From positions 1,302,001-1,366,000 of the forward strand of contig JAZGTN010000047.1 in assembly GCA_037783415.1 (NCBI GenBank): a stretch of 64,000 bases of DNA. The letters run 5' to 3'. Position numbers and translations under genes: made by a program. The stretch is from Leptasterias polaris. Lineage: Eukaryota; Echinodermata; Asteroidea; Forcipulatida; Asteriidae. The notes below the pieces were generated by a model. That model saw only the letters and a program-made list of their open reading frames with translations, ran no database searches and was not told the DNA's origin. Below, one piece after another: positions 48,697 through 59,013 of this stretch; the first letter of the stretch is position 1, and each line of letters starts with the position of its first letter.

Positions 48697-49135
48697 GTCT
48701 AGCGAACTGGACTCAAGCTCTGGGGAGTCTGGCCCCAATTTCATGGCTCTGCTTACCGCTCAAGCAAAGAATCAGCGCTTACGGAAGCAGGGAATTCTGC
48801 GCTTACATCAAGCGTATTTCACGGGTTAGCAGGGAATTTTTGCTCGTGCGTGTGCATAGTCTACATTACTAGGCATTATTCACTTACACAGCTACATGTA
48901 GCACAGAAATTTGGCCCTTGCCTGTAAAGTGTAAGCGGAAAATGGCGATCGCAAGCGCAGAATTCGGCGGTAAGCAGAGCCATGAAATTGGGCCTCGGAC
49001 TCGAGCTCTGGCGTTCTGAACAGCAGAGTGTAGGTTTGAGCCCCGACATGACCATTATGTCCAAAAGCGAGGCAATTCAACTAATGCTTCATTCTTCAGA
49101 TAGGTGGTCCTGTATGTTGCAATGCACCTAAAACA
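48697..49135 (+). mobile_element. SINE family 1 copy split by a foldback MITE
   Basis: GGACTCAAGCTCTGG lies left of the MITE and GGACTCGAGCTCTGG right of it, then the SINE continues with GTAGGTTTGAGCCCCGACA and a GTCCAAAAGCGAGGC segment. Confidence 0.6.
48731..48994 (+). mobile_element. 250-bp foldback MITE, nested in a SINE
   Basis: GGCCCCAATTTCATGGCTCT and AGAGCCATGAAATTGGGCC ends; interior as at 28017. Confidence 0.85.
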
Positions 49136-49200
49136 GGGGGATTCCCCCGATTGTTCCTAAGGAACAATCGGGGATTCCCCCGATTGTTCCTAAGGAACGT
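49130..49200. repeat. Small inverted/direct repeat cluster
   Basis: GGGGATTCCCCCGATTGTTCC occurs twice directly, and CGATTGTTCC is mirrored by GGAACAATCG between them. Confidence 0.7.
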
Positions 49201-49854
49201 CGATGCAATATTGAGTATATGAATTTGACAGGATGTTATCTCGACTAGATCCAGAATAAACCCTTATATCTAATGGTCTGACAAACGGTGAACAAATATT
49301 TTGCCACACTTTTCTGCAGTGTTTGTAATTCCAAACATTGTCAGGATGGTAAACTAAAGAAGCGGGCAGGGACGAGAAACACATACGTAATTTTTGTTAT
49401 ATGGCCTGAGGTGTATTTTGGGGTACAAGAAGTTCAAAGTTTAGTTTCAACCTTGAATTGTAATTTATGAAGTAACAAAACTCTGCTTTCATACTGTACA
49501 AAGTGTTTTTTAAATAAAGAAACAGTTTTTGTTATTGCAAAATTGTTCTATTACATGTAGTAATCAACAAAATGAAACCTGTACCTTAGACCAATGTAAT
49601 TGTGAAACTTCGACATGAACCGATAAGCATTGAATTGAAAAATACCCTGAAGCCATCCATTATTTTTGTTTCCTTCTTCCGTTAACAAATTGGTTGACCT
49701 TGTCAACGAGAATAAAAGTTGGTTAATATTTTTATGAATTTAAGCATTGAACGATTTCCTTGCTAACTCAGTATTGGTATGCCGTGTGCACAAAATCTGT
49801 TCAGTCAGAATTTTTTTTTTTTTTATAAATGCAAAACTGCTGTTCAGATGAAAT

Positions 49855-50140
49855 CATTCCCCGTTATCAAGAGGCACAATAAGCTGTTGATACATTTTGA
49901 GAATGATTCCTTTTAACATGTTCAAAGAAATTTGGTTTTAGACAGAGGGATTCAAAAACATTTCTGCATGAGACGTTTCAGAGATTGTCATTCCAATTAT
50001 TCTTACTGCGCAGACATAAACTGTTTGGCGATGTCTCAAAATGCTACCTTTTGAAATGAAATTTTCACAGGTTAGTTTTATTGTATGTCTCAATTTATGC
50101 AGAATTAAAACAATCAAAGGGTTCCAAAAACCAATGGCAA
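49855..50140 (-). mobile_element. TTAA-type MITE remnant
   Basis: AAGCTGTTGATACATTTTGA, AAATTTTCACAGGTTAGTTT and ATTGTATGTCTC match the 41.5 and 5.9 kb copies. The ends are lost. Confidence 0.55.
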
Positions 50141-50509
50141 GATAGGAAATATTTTTCAAACTATCAAGTATCATGGTTGTGACTATTTCTTTGTATTTGT
50201 GTAATAAATCATCACTTTCCTGTTTATCTGACCATGATCTGACCTCGAAAGCTACACTTTCCCATGTTTAATAACATAGAGTTCCCCATATATACTGTAT
50301 CATCATCAGTCACTGATTGTGAAACTGAAAGGTTGAACATTTTCAAAAACATTACGCAAATATTCTCTTAGGTTGGCTGTAATCATAGAACAAGGACCTT
50401 TCTCTATGCTGTAATGTAGTTTTAAAAATGTTTAGATTTCAAACAAAAGTCAAAATTGTAAATTTTAAAGTTTTATATCATGATTTATTCAGATTAATAA
50501 TAATAAAAG

Positions 50510-51130
50510 GATGTCAGACACTTCGTACCTTTACCTTTTCGTACCCGGGACACTTCGTACCTTCGAGTTCGAGACACTTCGTACCTTGGCAAAGCTGGTC
50601 ACTTCGTACCGTCGGCCGAGTCACTTCGTACCGTCAGTCGAGTCACTTCGTACCGTCGGCCCTCTAATGTTGGGGCCCTATACCATTGGATGTCAGTAAA
50701 AATGTCATCCTAATTAACTGTTATTAACTGTTCTTTCGACAAAACTAATTACAACTTATTTATCAATATTAATTGAATACGTTATAAGAAAAACCAAAAT
50801 ATTTTCTTCTTATTCGTTTTAATATTTTAGATAATTTATTATTATATATATTTTTTTACACAATTGTTCATTTCGACAGCAATTGTTATTTATTAAAAAT
50901 AATTATTTTCAATTTAAATAAATTGATGTCTGTATAGTTGTTCGGTCATTAAAAACCATAATCAGTTCAAGGTACGAAAGGTACGAAGTGTCTTGTATGA
51001 AGGTACGAAGTGACTCGGCTCACGGTACGAAGTGTCCAGGGTACGAAGTGTCCAAAGTCACTTCGTACCTTGTAAAAGGTACGAAGTGTCCCGGGTACGA
51101 AAAGGTAAAGGTACGAAGTGTCCTGACACC
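50510..51130. mobile_element. Foldback transposon with internally repetitive arms and 9-bp target duplication
   Basis: 621 bp. The arms contain about six GGTACGAAGTG units each, inverted between arms, with variable spacers. The outermost 50 or so bases match closely (GACACTTCGTACCTTTACC against GGTAAAGGTACGAAGTGTC). The centre (about 50670-50960) is AT-rich and non-coding. TAATAAAAG at 50501-50509 and 51131-51139 is a perfect 9-bp duplication. This layout is that of Drosophila FB elements and Mutator-like elements. No transposase inside. Confidence 0.9.
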
Positions 51131-51139
51131 TAATAAAAG

Positions 51140-52300
51140 CAGTCCCTATGATTATGACAGGTTTACTTTATCTTACATTTTACAAATAGGCCTAATACCA
51201 GTTACAAAGAGGACCCTCAAGTAATTTGATAAATATGGCAGACAATCGGAAAAAATAACTTAATTTATGTGGTGAATACACTGTCAACGAGCTGTACTAA
51301 AATGGGTCTTTCTTTTAGACTTTTGTCATAAAAAAAATACTGTCGATCGAGGCTTGAGCAAGTTGAGTGTCGGGGTTGTCAAATCAAGTCTATTTTAAAC
51401 CGATCAACATTCTCAAAAAATGCGCAAAATATCTTTAAGATTTTATTAATAATGGGGAAGATTGTTTGAATTTAGAAAATTTCTTGAAGACGGTCAACAG
51501 CTTGTGTTCAGTCATGATTAGGTGATTGTTGTTCATTTCTCATGTGTTGCCAAACAACTCGATATTCCCGGGCATTTTTTTGCGAGCGAGTTCGGACCGT
51601 GGTGTTGTCCGAAAAAACATCCCTTATTGAGGGAAGAACAACGCAACTCTCTACAGCTACAAAAAACATCAACATTCTGAACTTACCAATTAAAATCCAG
51701 CAGTTTGAAACAGATTTTGAAGGCCTCTGGTCAAACTTAAGTGTCTCATAGAATCCAACAATCCTGTGGTTGTAGTTTTAAAAGTGAAAACGCGGGCGTG
51801 GCAGTTTCTTAACGCTGTCAAAAATTCCTGTTTTCTGAAGAGATTTTACTGACGGGCTTGGTAGAAGGGCGCCATACGTTTGAGGAAAAATTTGTATTCA
51901 ACTGAATCATGCATGATTCATGATTAGATAGGTGTGCGCTTTCAACAGATCGAAGGCACAGTCCATGAACAAAATGGGGGTGTATAGATTGTTGTCGGTG
52001 ATATTCTAAAATATTTTGCAAATAAAAATGTAATTCCTCATCTGACTTTTAATTTTTGTTTCGGAGATAATGTGTTTTTTTGCTGTACATGTGAATAGAA
52101 AACTATAATAAAAGTTATTATTCAAGTACAGATTTTATTTGTATACACTATATTTTCAAATGTACCCCCAAATAATGGTTTGTCTTTTCTAAAAAGATAT
52201 TTGCACGGAAATGTTATGCCTTAAATCTCAAAGATTGTTAAAGTGAACAAAATAATAGCCTATTAAATAACTTCGTCATTGCTTCGTTATTTCAGTGAAA
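51140..52300. other. Region upstream of EMC10; no gene recognised
   Basis: AT-rich with no repeat family matched. The promoter of EMC10 should lie in its right part. No TATA box at a convincing distance was identified. Confidence 0.3.
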
Positions 52301-52414
52301 TTGTAAAATACATTTTATGTTGTGGACATTTTCTCACATTCATTCGATCGATTCGACAAACAAAAACCTTGCCAGTATACCACCCCCTCAAGCGTTGAAA
52401 AAAGCCCAGTCAAA

Positions 52415-52498
52415 ATGGCGGCCCGCAGGTCGAGTGAAATGTTGTCCTATTTATTTGTTATATTTGTGTGTTTTCAGACCATAGGAGGATCAAGAAAG
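52415..52498 (+). CDS. EMC10: EMC10 exon 1 (signal peptide)
   Basis: 28 codons, start context AAAATGG, ends AAG|GTAAAC in phase 0. It encodes MAARRSSEM followed by a hydrophobic run LSYLFVIFVCF typical of a signal peptide. Confidence 0.92.
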
Positions 52499-55400
52499 GT
52501 AAACTTTGTTTAAAAGTATTTATTTAAGTGATAGATTTTCATGCATGGTGACTTTTCAGTCAGATGTTCGTTGTGGTTTCCATGATCACGATGTAGCCTT
52601 TTTTTCCTTGTTTGTTTTTGTAATTTTCTAATCGGCAAAGAAAATTCATGAGACATGAATTTGCACAAAAATGTTGGGCGCAATCTTTGAAGTTGTCCTT
52701 ATTTTATTATCTTCGTGCGATGTGCCATTTTGTGACGGCACAAACTTTGTTTCCTCGCAAGATTAAAAAATTTGTGCAGGATAGCTATGGCGTAAAACTT
52801 CGAACACCGCGCGATCTTTGTCGCACCAAATTCTCCATTGACCACAATTCTCACCACCACTTTGTTCCAAGTCTTGAAATTAAATATACGCTGTATGTAT
52901 GAAGTGAATTTACATCCAAAGGTTAAAGGGGGGTATTCGGGTAAGTTCAAAGAAGTGTTCTGCCGGATCTTAACTTCTGTCTGGAGTGATACTTTTGTTT
53001 TAAAACTTAGGAAAAATGTTGAGAAATGGGTCTGCTCATGAACAGAGTTTCCTGTGACCATGGTGACATGGGGACAATCATGCTGCCAGATTCCTGTGTG
53101 ATAAAATATATAGCACTGCAAGTGCAACTTGTTGATAACTTTCTGTCACAATAGAAATACAAATTTGCCAATTTACTGGAAAGACAAACAAATGCATCCC
53201 GTTTTTGTTTCTAAATTCTAGTCTGACGATGACAACAACCGCCTCTTGAGTCTGTTTCTTAAGGGGAATTTTATTCACGCGTAGTTCGTGTCAATTTTAG
53301 AATGAACTGTATATAATGTTCAGACTTTAACATTACAAAGTGAAATCTAATTACACATTTGTAAAATCCATCTAACACAGGGAGATCAAAGGTCAAATGG
53401 AGATGAGTTCTCGGGGTCTGTATACTCATCAGACAACTCACTGACAATTGAACACTCATTTGAGTCTGGTGAGTATTTTCTTTGTAAAGTTTGTTTATAC
53501 ACAATACCTCATTAATAATCAAACTGTAATCATTTCAGGAGCTGTTTTTTATTTATTTATTTCTATATGAGAGATCGTCTAATATCACAAGGCCACGTAC
53601 GGCCACTTCAAGGTGAGGGCTACACCAAAATTATTTGGGCTTTTGACCCAAATCAACTGTCACCAGGGGCACCCTACTCCTGGGGCTGAAACAGGGCTAC
53701 CCCCTTCACAGTCCGTATTAGGATGTAGGCATGGGTATCATCCACTAGCAGCCTGGCTGGTACAGTTGTAGAGCAGAATGCACTATACATTCCCAACTTT
53801 TTAAGAAGCAGTTATGGTTAAGTGCCTTGCTCAAGGGCACAAGTGTTTCGAACCCACACTCTTCTGCTGATGACACCAGAGCTTGGGTATGATGAATTAG
53901 ACCACTCGGCCACGGCATGCCACAATGAAAGGCTCTGCTGACTAGAACTATTCAACGACCCCCTTATTGAATGTTTGGTTGACGTCTTTTTGGTGGGTCA
54001 TCGTTGATAGAATCCCGAGCTGAGTACCAATTCAAATTTGAAAGGACACCTTGAATGTTTACAGGATCCAACAGTAAGTTCACCACAAGGGGCGACCTCA
54101 ATTTCCGATCACTGAAGTCTGGTCCTGGAGCATTCGTCCAAGCCACAGCGCTGACAGCAGGAGAGAAGAGGAAACTCAAGGTACTCAAGAGTTTTCAAAA
54201 TCCAAGATAAAACCTTGCAATTGGAGATCCTTTTTCTTTATTTAATGTTAGCCCCAGACACTATCCAGGCCTCACCTGGGAGAATGATTGACACTCCTGT
54301 TGAGACCCAATTACTCTTATCTTAATCCTCTACAGTTTGTTATACGATTGTTTTAGTTTGTAATACTCTTGCTTCACTCAAAAGACAAGCCGCGTGCGCG
54401 GTGTCTTTGTGGTTAATCCTCTACAGTTTCCTGACGATGACTAGAGCAAGCTAGTCGAAACGTTGAGACCTATTAAGAACTCACTCCGCGGTAGTGTAGT
54501 TAATAACGAGAAGTCCCCTCGATCCACATAGCAAAAGTAGTAGTCCCGGCCGATTTCCTACCTCCAGCCCAGGTTAATAAGCAGGACAGTTTTTTCAGAA
54601 CTGAGAAGTCTCCCGAATTCCGAATAATCTACTCTGCAGCAGTAGAATAAATAGCAAGACAAGTTCTCAAAGAACAAATCTACCGAGCAAGTAGATATAC
54701 ACATGGTGTTACCGCAAACCAAATATCGCTGATACCTCTCTATGCAATGCCTCAAAACCCATATACCTCTACAGTTTGTTATACAATTGTTTTAGTTTGT
54801 AATACTCTTGCTTCACTCAAAAGACAAGCCGCATGTGACTTAGTTTTGTGACACTTAGGAGTGGGTGTTGTGTTCTTTTAAACCTGGAAAGTGTGTTGAC
54901 ATCTGGTGGCTTACAGTTTTACAGTTTGTTTATGAATAAGATGTGATTTATCAATATTTTATCCACGCATATTGTTTCATCGGGTAATAACCACCTCTGG
55001 CCAATTTTTGGTGCCCAATCTACTGGCCTTGGTGCCCTCCAAAATTTGGCTTGCTCCAAGGCCAAAGTGAAACCCGTACCTTAGACCAATGTAATTGTGA
55101 AACTTAAACGTGAACCGATTATTATTGAATTGCCCTAAAAATGTTGAAATTTGAGGCCTGCTAGTGCTGAGGATACTAATTCAGAAAGCTCCTCCCTGTA
55201 ATCGATAACTTAAGGGGATTATTAAAATGTGGAAATGCCATCATGTTAACATACCTTCTAAAATTTGGATCCTAGTTTGAGATCTTTTCGTCAGCATTAA
55301 CTCTCACCCCTGCATTTTGTCATATATATATTTTCGTTCGTATTCAGGAGTTATCAAGAACTGAGGGTCTCTACAGAATCAGAGTTCCTGCAAAGCTTGG

Positions 55401-57942
55401 GGTCTCTGCAGACAATGAAGAGATACAGTACGTCTCCACCTTTACAAAAGCTGTGAGTTTGGGGAATATTTTTAGTATCTACAACAATCAGGGCCCAATT
55501 TCATGGCTCTGCTTACCGCCGAATTCTGCGCTTGCGGTCACCATTCTCCGCAGGTGCCAAATTTCTGTGCTAGCTGTGTTAGCTGAGAATGCCTAGTACT
55601 GTGGACTACGCAAGCGCACAAGCAAAAATTTCCAGGTAACCCGTGAAATACGCTTGACGTAAGTGACTGCGGAATGCCTTGTTTTCTGTAAGCGCTGATT
55701 CTTTGCTTACAGTAAGCAGAGCCATGAAATTGGGCCCAGGGCTGGTACTTCATTCTTGTAAGAGAAAGGCAGTTGGACTTTTCAATGTTTGTGATTCTTT
55801 TAAAATTTATATATTTTTTGGCTCATTATTTAAGTTGATCTAATCTACTTGCAGTGTGCTCTTGTGGAGTCGCGCCTCTCCGATCATGTGACAGTCCATG
55901 CTGACCAATCGGGGAACGTTTTGGGTGTCAGCGTCCTGACACTCAAGGGGTCCTGTGATCAAATTGAGATGGAATCGTCATACCTGAATTACTTCAACAC
56001 GACTGTTTCTTTGGAAATGACAGTGCCGGCACCAGTGTGAGTTACTCCCTGTATACCTAATAACAATATATGCACTAATTTTCATGTCAAAGGGTCCTGA
56101 CTAAATTTGATCTCAAGCCTCAGTTTGGTTTGTTTTTATCAAGGCATTATAAAGTGCTTAGCACAGAGAGATCTTGCTTAGCAGAAACAGGGTATCAGGC
56201 AAAACATCATGTGATGTACATTGTTGCCAACCGGTTCCCTGCTATAATTTGTGCATAACGGACAAATTTGCTAAGCACCATTTCCTGCTTAAAGGGTGTG
56301 TTCAACATTGGTAATTGCCAAAGACCTGTATCCACACTTGATGTGACCTAACATATACATGAAATAACAAACCTGTGAAAGTTTAAGCTCAATCGGTCTT
56401 CGAAGTCATGAGAAAACAGTGAAAAAACCCATTATATATATATATTTTTTCAAACATCAGATTTTATTTTGCAGGATAAAGACTATTGTTTTACTCATTT
56501 CCTAAAAACTATGGCATTTCAAGCAGTTTTCCACCATGACCATCTTTATACCATGTAACATATGTGCAAATCTGTGAACATTTATATTTTCAATCTCACC
56601 AATGTTGTACACACCCTTTAACAGCGTCATAAAATTAGGCTCAGAATGGAAGACAAAAATGTGTGCTTCAAGCTGGAACGATCTCAAACAGCTCCAACAA
56701 AATCAGGCATGATGTTCTTCCCATTTCAATCTAATTTTCTCAATTTTGCCCAACGAAAATCATTTTAAAAAAAGTTGATGTCAAATATCCCCCAAAAGTA
56801 CAAGCCTGTACCATGTGTAGTTTACCCTAGTACTCAATAAAAAAATCTGTAGATGGTCTCGGAGTTTACATGCCTGGAATCTCATCTTTGAGAGGGCAAG
56901 GCCATTTTGATTTTGCAACTTGGGGCACTTTCGACCATTAGAAAATCTTCAAGGCGTGGGAAACTTTTGAAGAGGCACCAAGGCATAATTCCAGGCCTGA
57001 GCTTGGGTATGAGGTGTTCTTTCTAAAAATGAATTGATCAAATCTCCATTGTACAGGCCAGAGACTCAAGCCTACGTTCAAAAGATTGAAGAGGAAAAAA
57101 TGCAGAAAGAAAAGGGCTCATCGGCCGACAACCGCTCCTTCTTTGCAAAATATGTAAGTGTCGGAGCCAACAAGAAGTAATTTAATTTATATCAGGCATT
57201 CTTGAAAGAAGTCGAGCAGTCGCCAAAGGGAGAAAGAACTAGTCCATCTTGTGTCCAAACCCGTAGTCTTGTATTTCTAGTGATGGCACAGAGTCTGTAA
57301 ACATCCTGAATTGTAACATCGGGGGGGGTTCTAGAGTAAGGGGGGAACCAAGGCATTATCACATTTGCAGAATCTTATCGCAGAATCATGCCTAGAAACA
57401 AACCTAGGGCCCCTTTTCAAACCCATAGCTTTGGCTTAGGCTTAGGCTCTGTCGGATATTTTGAAAGTGCTTTCGGTGCAGGGCTTCAGACAGACAACAG
57501 GGTTTCAAACAGACACACAGAGCCTAAACCATAGCCATGTTTTGTAAAAAGGGCTTGTGACTGCAGTGTCATTGCGCTGGTTTTACATTTGTTACACCAT
57601 GTCCAATATGGGGCAGAGGGTATCCCCACCCATTAACACACTATTTTCCTCTTGTACAGAACTACTCCCCTAAAATCTTCAAAAGAATTCCTGAGATTTC
57701 AAGCACACATTGAAGACACAATTGGGGGGGGGGGGGGTAGTACAATTTAGAGTTTGGTATCCAATCTGTGTCCAAACAAGATTTAGTGTTAGGTTTGGGG
57801 TCATAGTTCTAACTGAAAAGTAATCTATCGTGTGTATTGTCTGTTTTGATTCTTGCAGTGGATGTACATCGTCCCTGTTGTCATCTTCGTTATGATGTCC
57901 AGCGGGCAACAGGATTCTGGAGGGAGAGGAGGGGGCAGTTAA
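52415..57942 (+). CDS. EMC10: ER membrane protein complex subunit 10, complete seven-exon gene
   Basis: EMC10 is a lumenal, membrane-anchored subunit of the ER membrane complex that inserts tail-anchored and multipass proteins. Exons: 52415-52498, 53381-53468, 54065-54180, 55348-55452, 55855-56036, 57057-57153, 57859-57942. All introns are GT-AG and the joined frame is open for 251 codons. Human EMC10 is 262 residues. Residues 1-26 form a signal peptide. Conserved blocks follow: a TIEHSFESG-like strand (exon 2), GLYRIRVP (exon 4), CALVESRLSDHVTVHAD and GNVLGVSV (exon 5), SFFAKYWMYIVPVV across exons 6-7. Cys132 and Cys165 match the conserved pair of the family. Asn179 (NTT) is a possible glycosylation site. 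Residues 225-239 are the C-terminal membrane anchor, followed by a short Gly/Ser-rich tail. The start at 52415 is preferred over an in-frame upstream ATG at 52322 because only the former begins with a signal peptide. Introns hold SINE and MITE insertions. Confidence 0.95.
53381..53468 (+). CDS. EMC10: EMC10 exon 2
   Basis: Follows the acceptor TCTAACACAG. 88 bases, ends TCTG|GTGAGT, leaving one base for the next exon. Encodes an acidic linker, then NSLTIEHSFESG, matching the family's first conserved strand (HSFE). Confidence 0.9.
53690..53934 (-). mobile_element. tRNA-derived SINE, antisense, in EMC10 intron 2
   Basis: Complement of TGGCCGAGTGGTCTAAT and of a B-box (TTCGAACCCACACTC on +). 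TTAAGTGCCTTGCTCAAGGG is the complement of the SINE's CCTTGAGCAAG motif. Confidence 0.7.
54065..54180 (+). CDS. EMC10: EMC10 exon 3
   Basis: Follows TTTACAG. 116 bases in a frame that completes the split Gly codon. It encodes FTTRGDLNFRSLKSGPG and TALTAGEKRKLK. It corresponds to the family's RGSL...LSEEE segment. Confidence 0.9.
54328..54832 (+). repeat. 66-bp direct repeats around a hammerhead-like motif, EMC10 intron 3
   Basis: CCTCTACAGTTTGTTATAC and the following bases to GACAAGCCGC occur at 54328-54393 and 54766-54832. Between them at 54431-54461 is CTGACGA, a GACTAG/CTAGTC stem and GAAAC, the core arrangement of hammerhead ribozymes found in Penelope-like element terminal repeats. Confidence 0.5.
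54841..55165 (+). repeat. Second copy of the 35446 dispersed repeat, in EMC10 intron 3
   Basis: Same order of segments as at 35446-35850, but interrupted by about 65 bases (GTACCTTAGACCAATGTAAT) that also occur at about 49580-49640. Confidence 0.75.
55348..55452 (+). CDS. EMC10: EMC10 exon 4
   Basis: 35 codons after TCGTATTCAG, phase 0 at both ends. Encodes ELSRTEGLYRIRVP and EEIQYVSTFTKA, which match the family's GLYR(V/I)R(I/V)P and YVS(S/T)F blocks. Confidence 0.93.
55491..55738 (+). mobile_element. 250-bp foldback MITE in EMC10 intron 4
   Basis: GGGCCCAATTTCATGGCTCT and GAGCCATGAAATTGGGCCC ends are perfectly inverted. Confidence 0.88.
55855..56036 (+). CDS. EMC10: EMC10 exon 5 (core lumenal domain)
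   Basis: 182 bases after CTACTTGCAG. Encodes CALVESRLSDHVTVHAD, GNVLGVSVLT, GSCDQ and YFNTTVSL. The exon is taken to end at CCAGT|GTGAGT because this donor fits consensus and keeps frame with exon 6 (split Val codon). Confidence 0.93.
56143..56643 (+). mobile_element. Short GGGCC-type foldback MITE, interrupted, in EMC10 intron 5
   Basis: GGCATTATAAAGTGCTTAGC at the left, then GCTTAGCAGAAAC and TATCAGGCAAAAC. After the inner MITE the right end CAGCGTCATAAAATTAGGCTC continues. Confidence 0.6.
56289..56622 (-). mobile_element. TTAA-flanked MITE nested in the previous element
   Basis: GCTTAAAGGGTGTGTTCAAC and GTTGTACACACCCTTTAAC. TTAA on both sides sits exactly at the junctions with the host MITE. 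Confidence 0.85.
56870..57000 (+). repeat. GGCCTGGAAT-type repeat in EMC10 intron 5
   Basis: GCCTGGAATCTCATC, GAGAGGGCAAGGCCATTTTG and AATTCCAGGCCTG match the 34521/34999 pair. Confidence 0.7.
57057..57153 (+). CDS. EMC10: EMC10 exon 6
   Basis: 97 bases after CATTGTACAG, ends TAT|GTAAGTG. Encodes PETQAYVQKIEEEKMQKEK, a charged helix, then NRSFFAKY, which leads directly into the membrane anchor. Confidence 0.93.
57859..57942 (+). CDS. EMC10: EMC10 exon 7 (membrane anchor and stop)
   Basis: 27 codons plus TAA after GATTCTTGCAG. Encodes WMYIVPVVIFVMMSS, a transmembrane segment, then a short Gly/Ser-rich tail. The shorter glycine tail compared with mammals accounts for most of the length difference. 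Confidence 0.93.
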   Translation, partial: WMYIVPVVIFVMMSSGQQDSGGRGGGS

Positions 57943-58084
57943 TCATAGAAAATGCGGGTTCACCATAGAATTGAAACCTGGAGAGCGCCAAGTACATCGG
58001 TATCTGTGCAAATCCTCACTGAGGAAATTCATGCGCCGGCCATTTTGGCTGTATGGCAGTTTACAGCTTTCCCATCAGTCCATA

Positions 58085-58337
58085 CCAGAGCTGCCAACAT
58101 TTGCATCTTGCAATCAGGGAGATACTTAGAATTACCTGCAATACAATAGGGAAAAGGTTTCCATTACCAGGGCCCAATTTCATGGAGCTAAACACAACAT
58201 TTCGCTTACCAGCCAAACTACCATGTCACATGTACAATTGTTGACTGGTATCCTGCACATTTCTGCTTAAGCAGCTCTATGAAATTTGGCCCAGGGAGAT
58301 TGTCAAGTTTGTTCATCACAGCAAGTTGACAGCTCTG
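58085..58337 (+). mobile_element. AGAGCTGCCAAC-family element interrupted by a foldback MITE
   Basis: CAGAGCTGCCAACATTTGCA at the left and TTGACAGCTCTG at the right. The GGGCCC MITE occupies 58170-58295. Confidence 0.65.
58170..58295 (+). mobile_element. Short GGGCCC foldback MITE, nested
   Basis: GGGCCCAATTTCATGGAGC and GCTCTATGAAATTTGGCCC ends. Confidence 0.8.
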
Positions 58338-58739
58338 CCCTTTTTCTGACATAGAGGGCGCAAACAGCAGACACAGATTAAGACTGGCGTTTTCCTGGTT
58401 GCACTTCTATGGGGTTCACTTTCATGAATAAGGAGTTTAAACACTAGAAAAGTAATTGTTGATTTTGGTGATCGTTGTGGTTTCGGCACAATTTTCTTGT
58501 GCATTCATATGTGATTATTTGTACAATTTCTGTGTAGATTTCATTAAGTCTGAATAGTAGGAATGGATAAGTAATTTATAAGTATTTGTTGCACGCACAT
58601 GGACTGCATCATTGGCCTGCTGGAAAGTTCCAACTGAACACTCCAAATACCTGTGTAGGTTCGCTCTCGTACTTCAGCACAATTCTGGCGGTCCAACGAA
58701 CACATTATGGATTGCACCTTCTTTTGAGATTCACTTTAC

Positions 58740-58955
58740 AGCACATGTACAGCATTGGTAATTGTCAAGGACCAGTATCCACACTTGAAATAACAAACCT
58801 GTGAAAGTTTTAGCTAAATCGGTCATGAGAAAACAGTGGGAATGTTTTCACTGATAATAACTAATTGTTTTACTTATTTCCAGGGAGGTTTTCCACCATG
58901 ACCATCTTTATACCACGTAAGCTATATATTTTCAATTTACCAATGATGTACACAT
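58740..58955 (+). mobile_element. TTAA-type MITE remnant downstream of EMC10
   Basis: GCATTGGTAATTGTCAAGGA, AATAACAAACCTGTGAAAGT and CACCATGACCATCTTTATAC follow the subfamily body; the left end is degenerate. Confidence 0.6.
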
Positions 58956-59007
58956 CCTTCAAGTAAAAAATTCTGGTGGAATTTGACTTTGTACTTTTAA
59001 AGATGAA

Positions 59008-59013
59008 AATAAA
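59008..59013 (+). terminator. Candidate EMC10 polyadenylation signal
   Basis: AATAAA lies about 1.07 kb after the EMC10 stop. The implied 3' UTR would include pieces of three dispersed repeats. No closer AATAAA was seen. This is a weak call resting on the hexamer alone. Confidence 0.3.

Noticed and set aside
50510..51130. CRISPR-like array from the regularly repeated CACTTCGTACC
   Set aside because: Repeats are only 11 bp, spacers are short and related, orientation flips between arms, and the host is an animal.
52322..52414. Upstream in-frame ATG extending EMC10 by 31 residues
   Set aside because: The extension would put a hydrophilic segment before the signal peptide; the family starts directly with the signal sequence.
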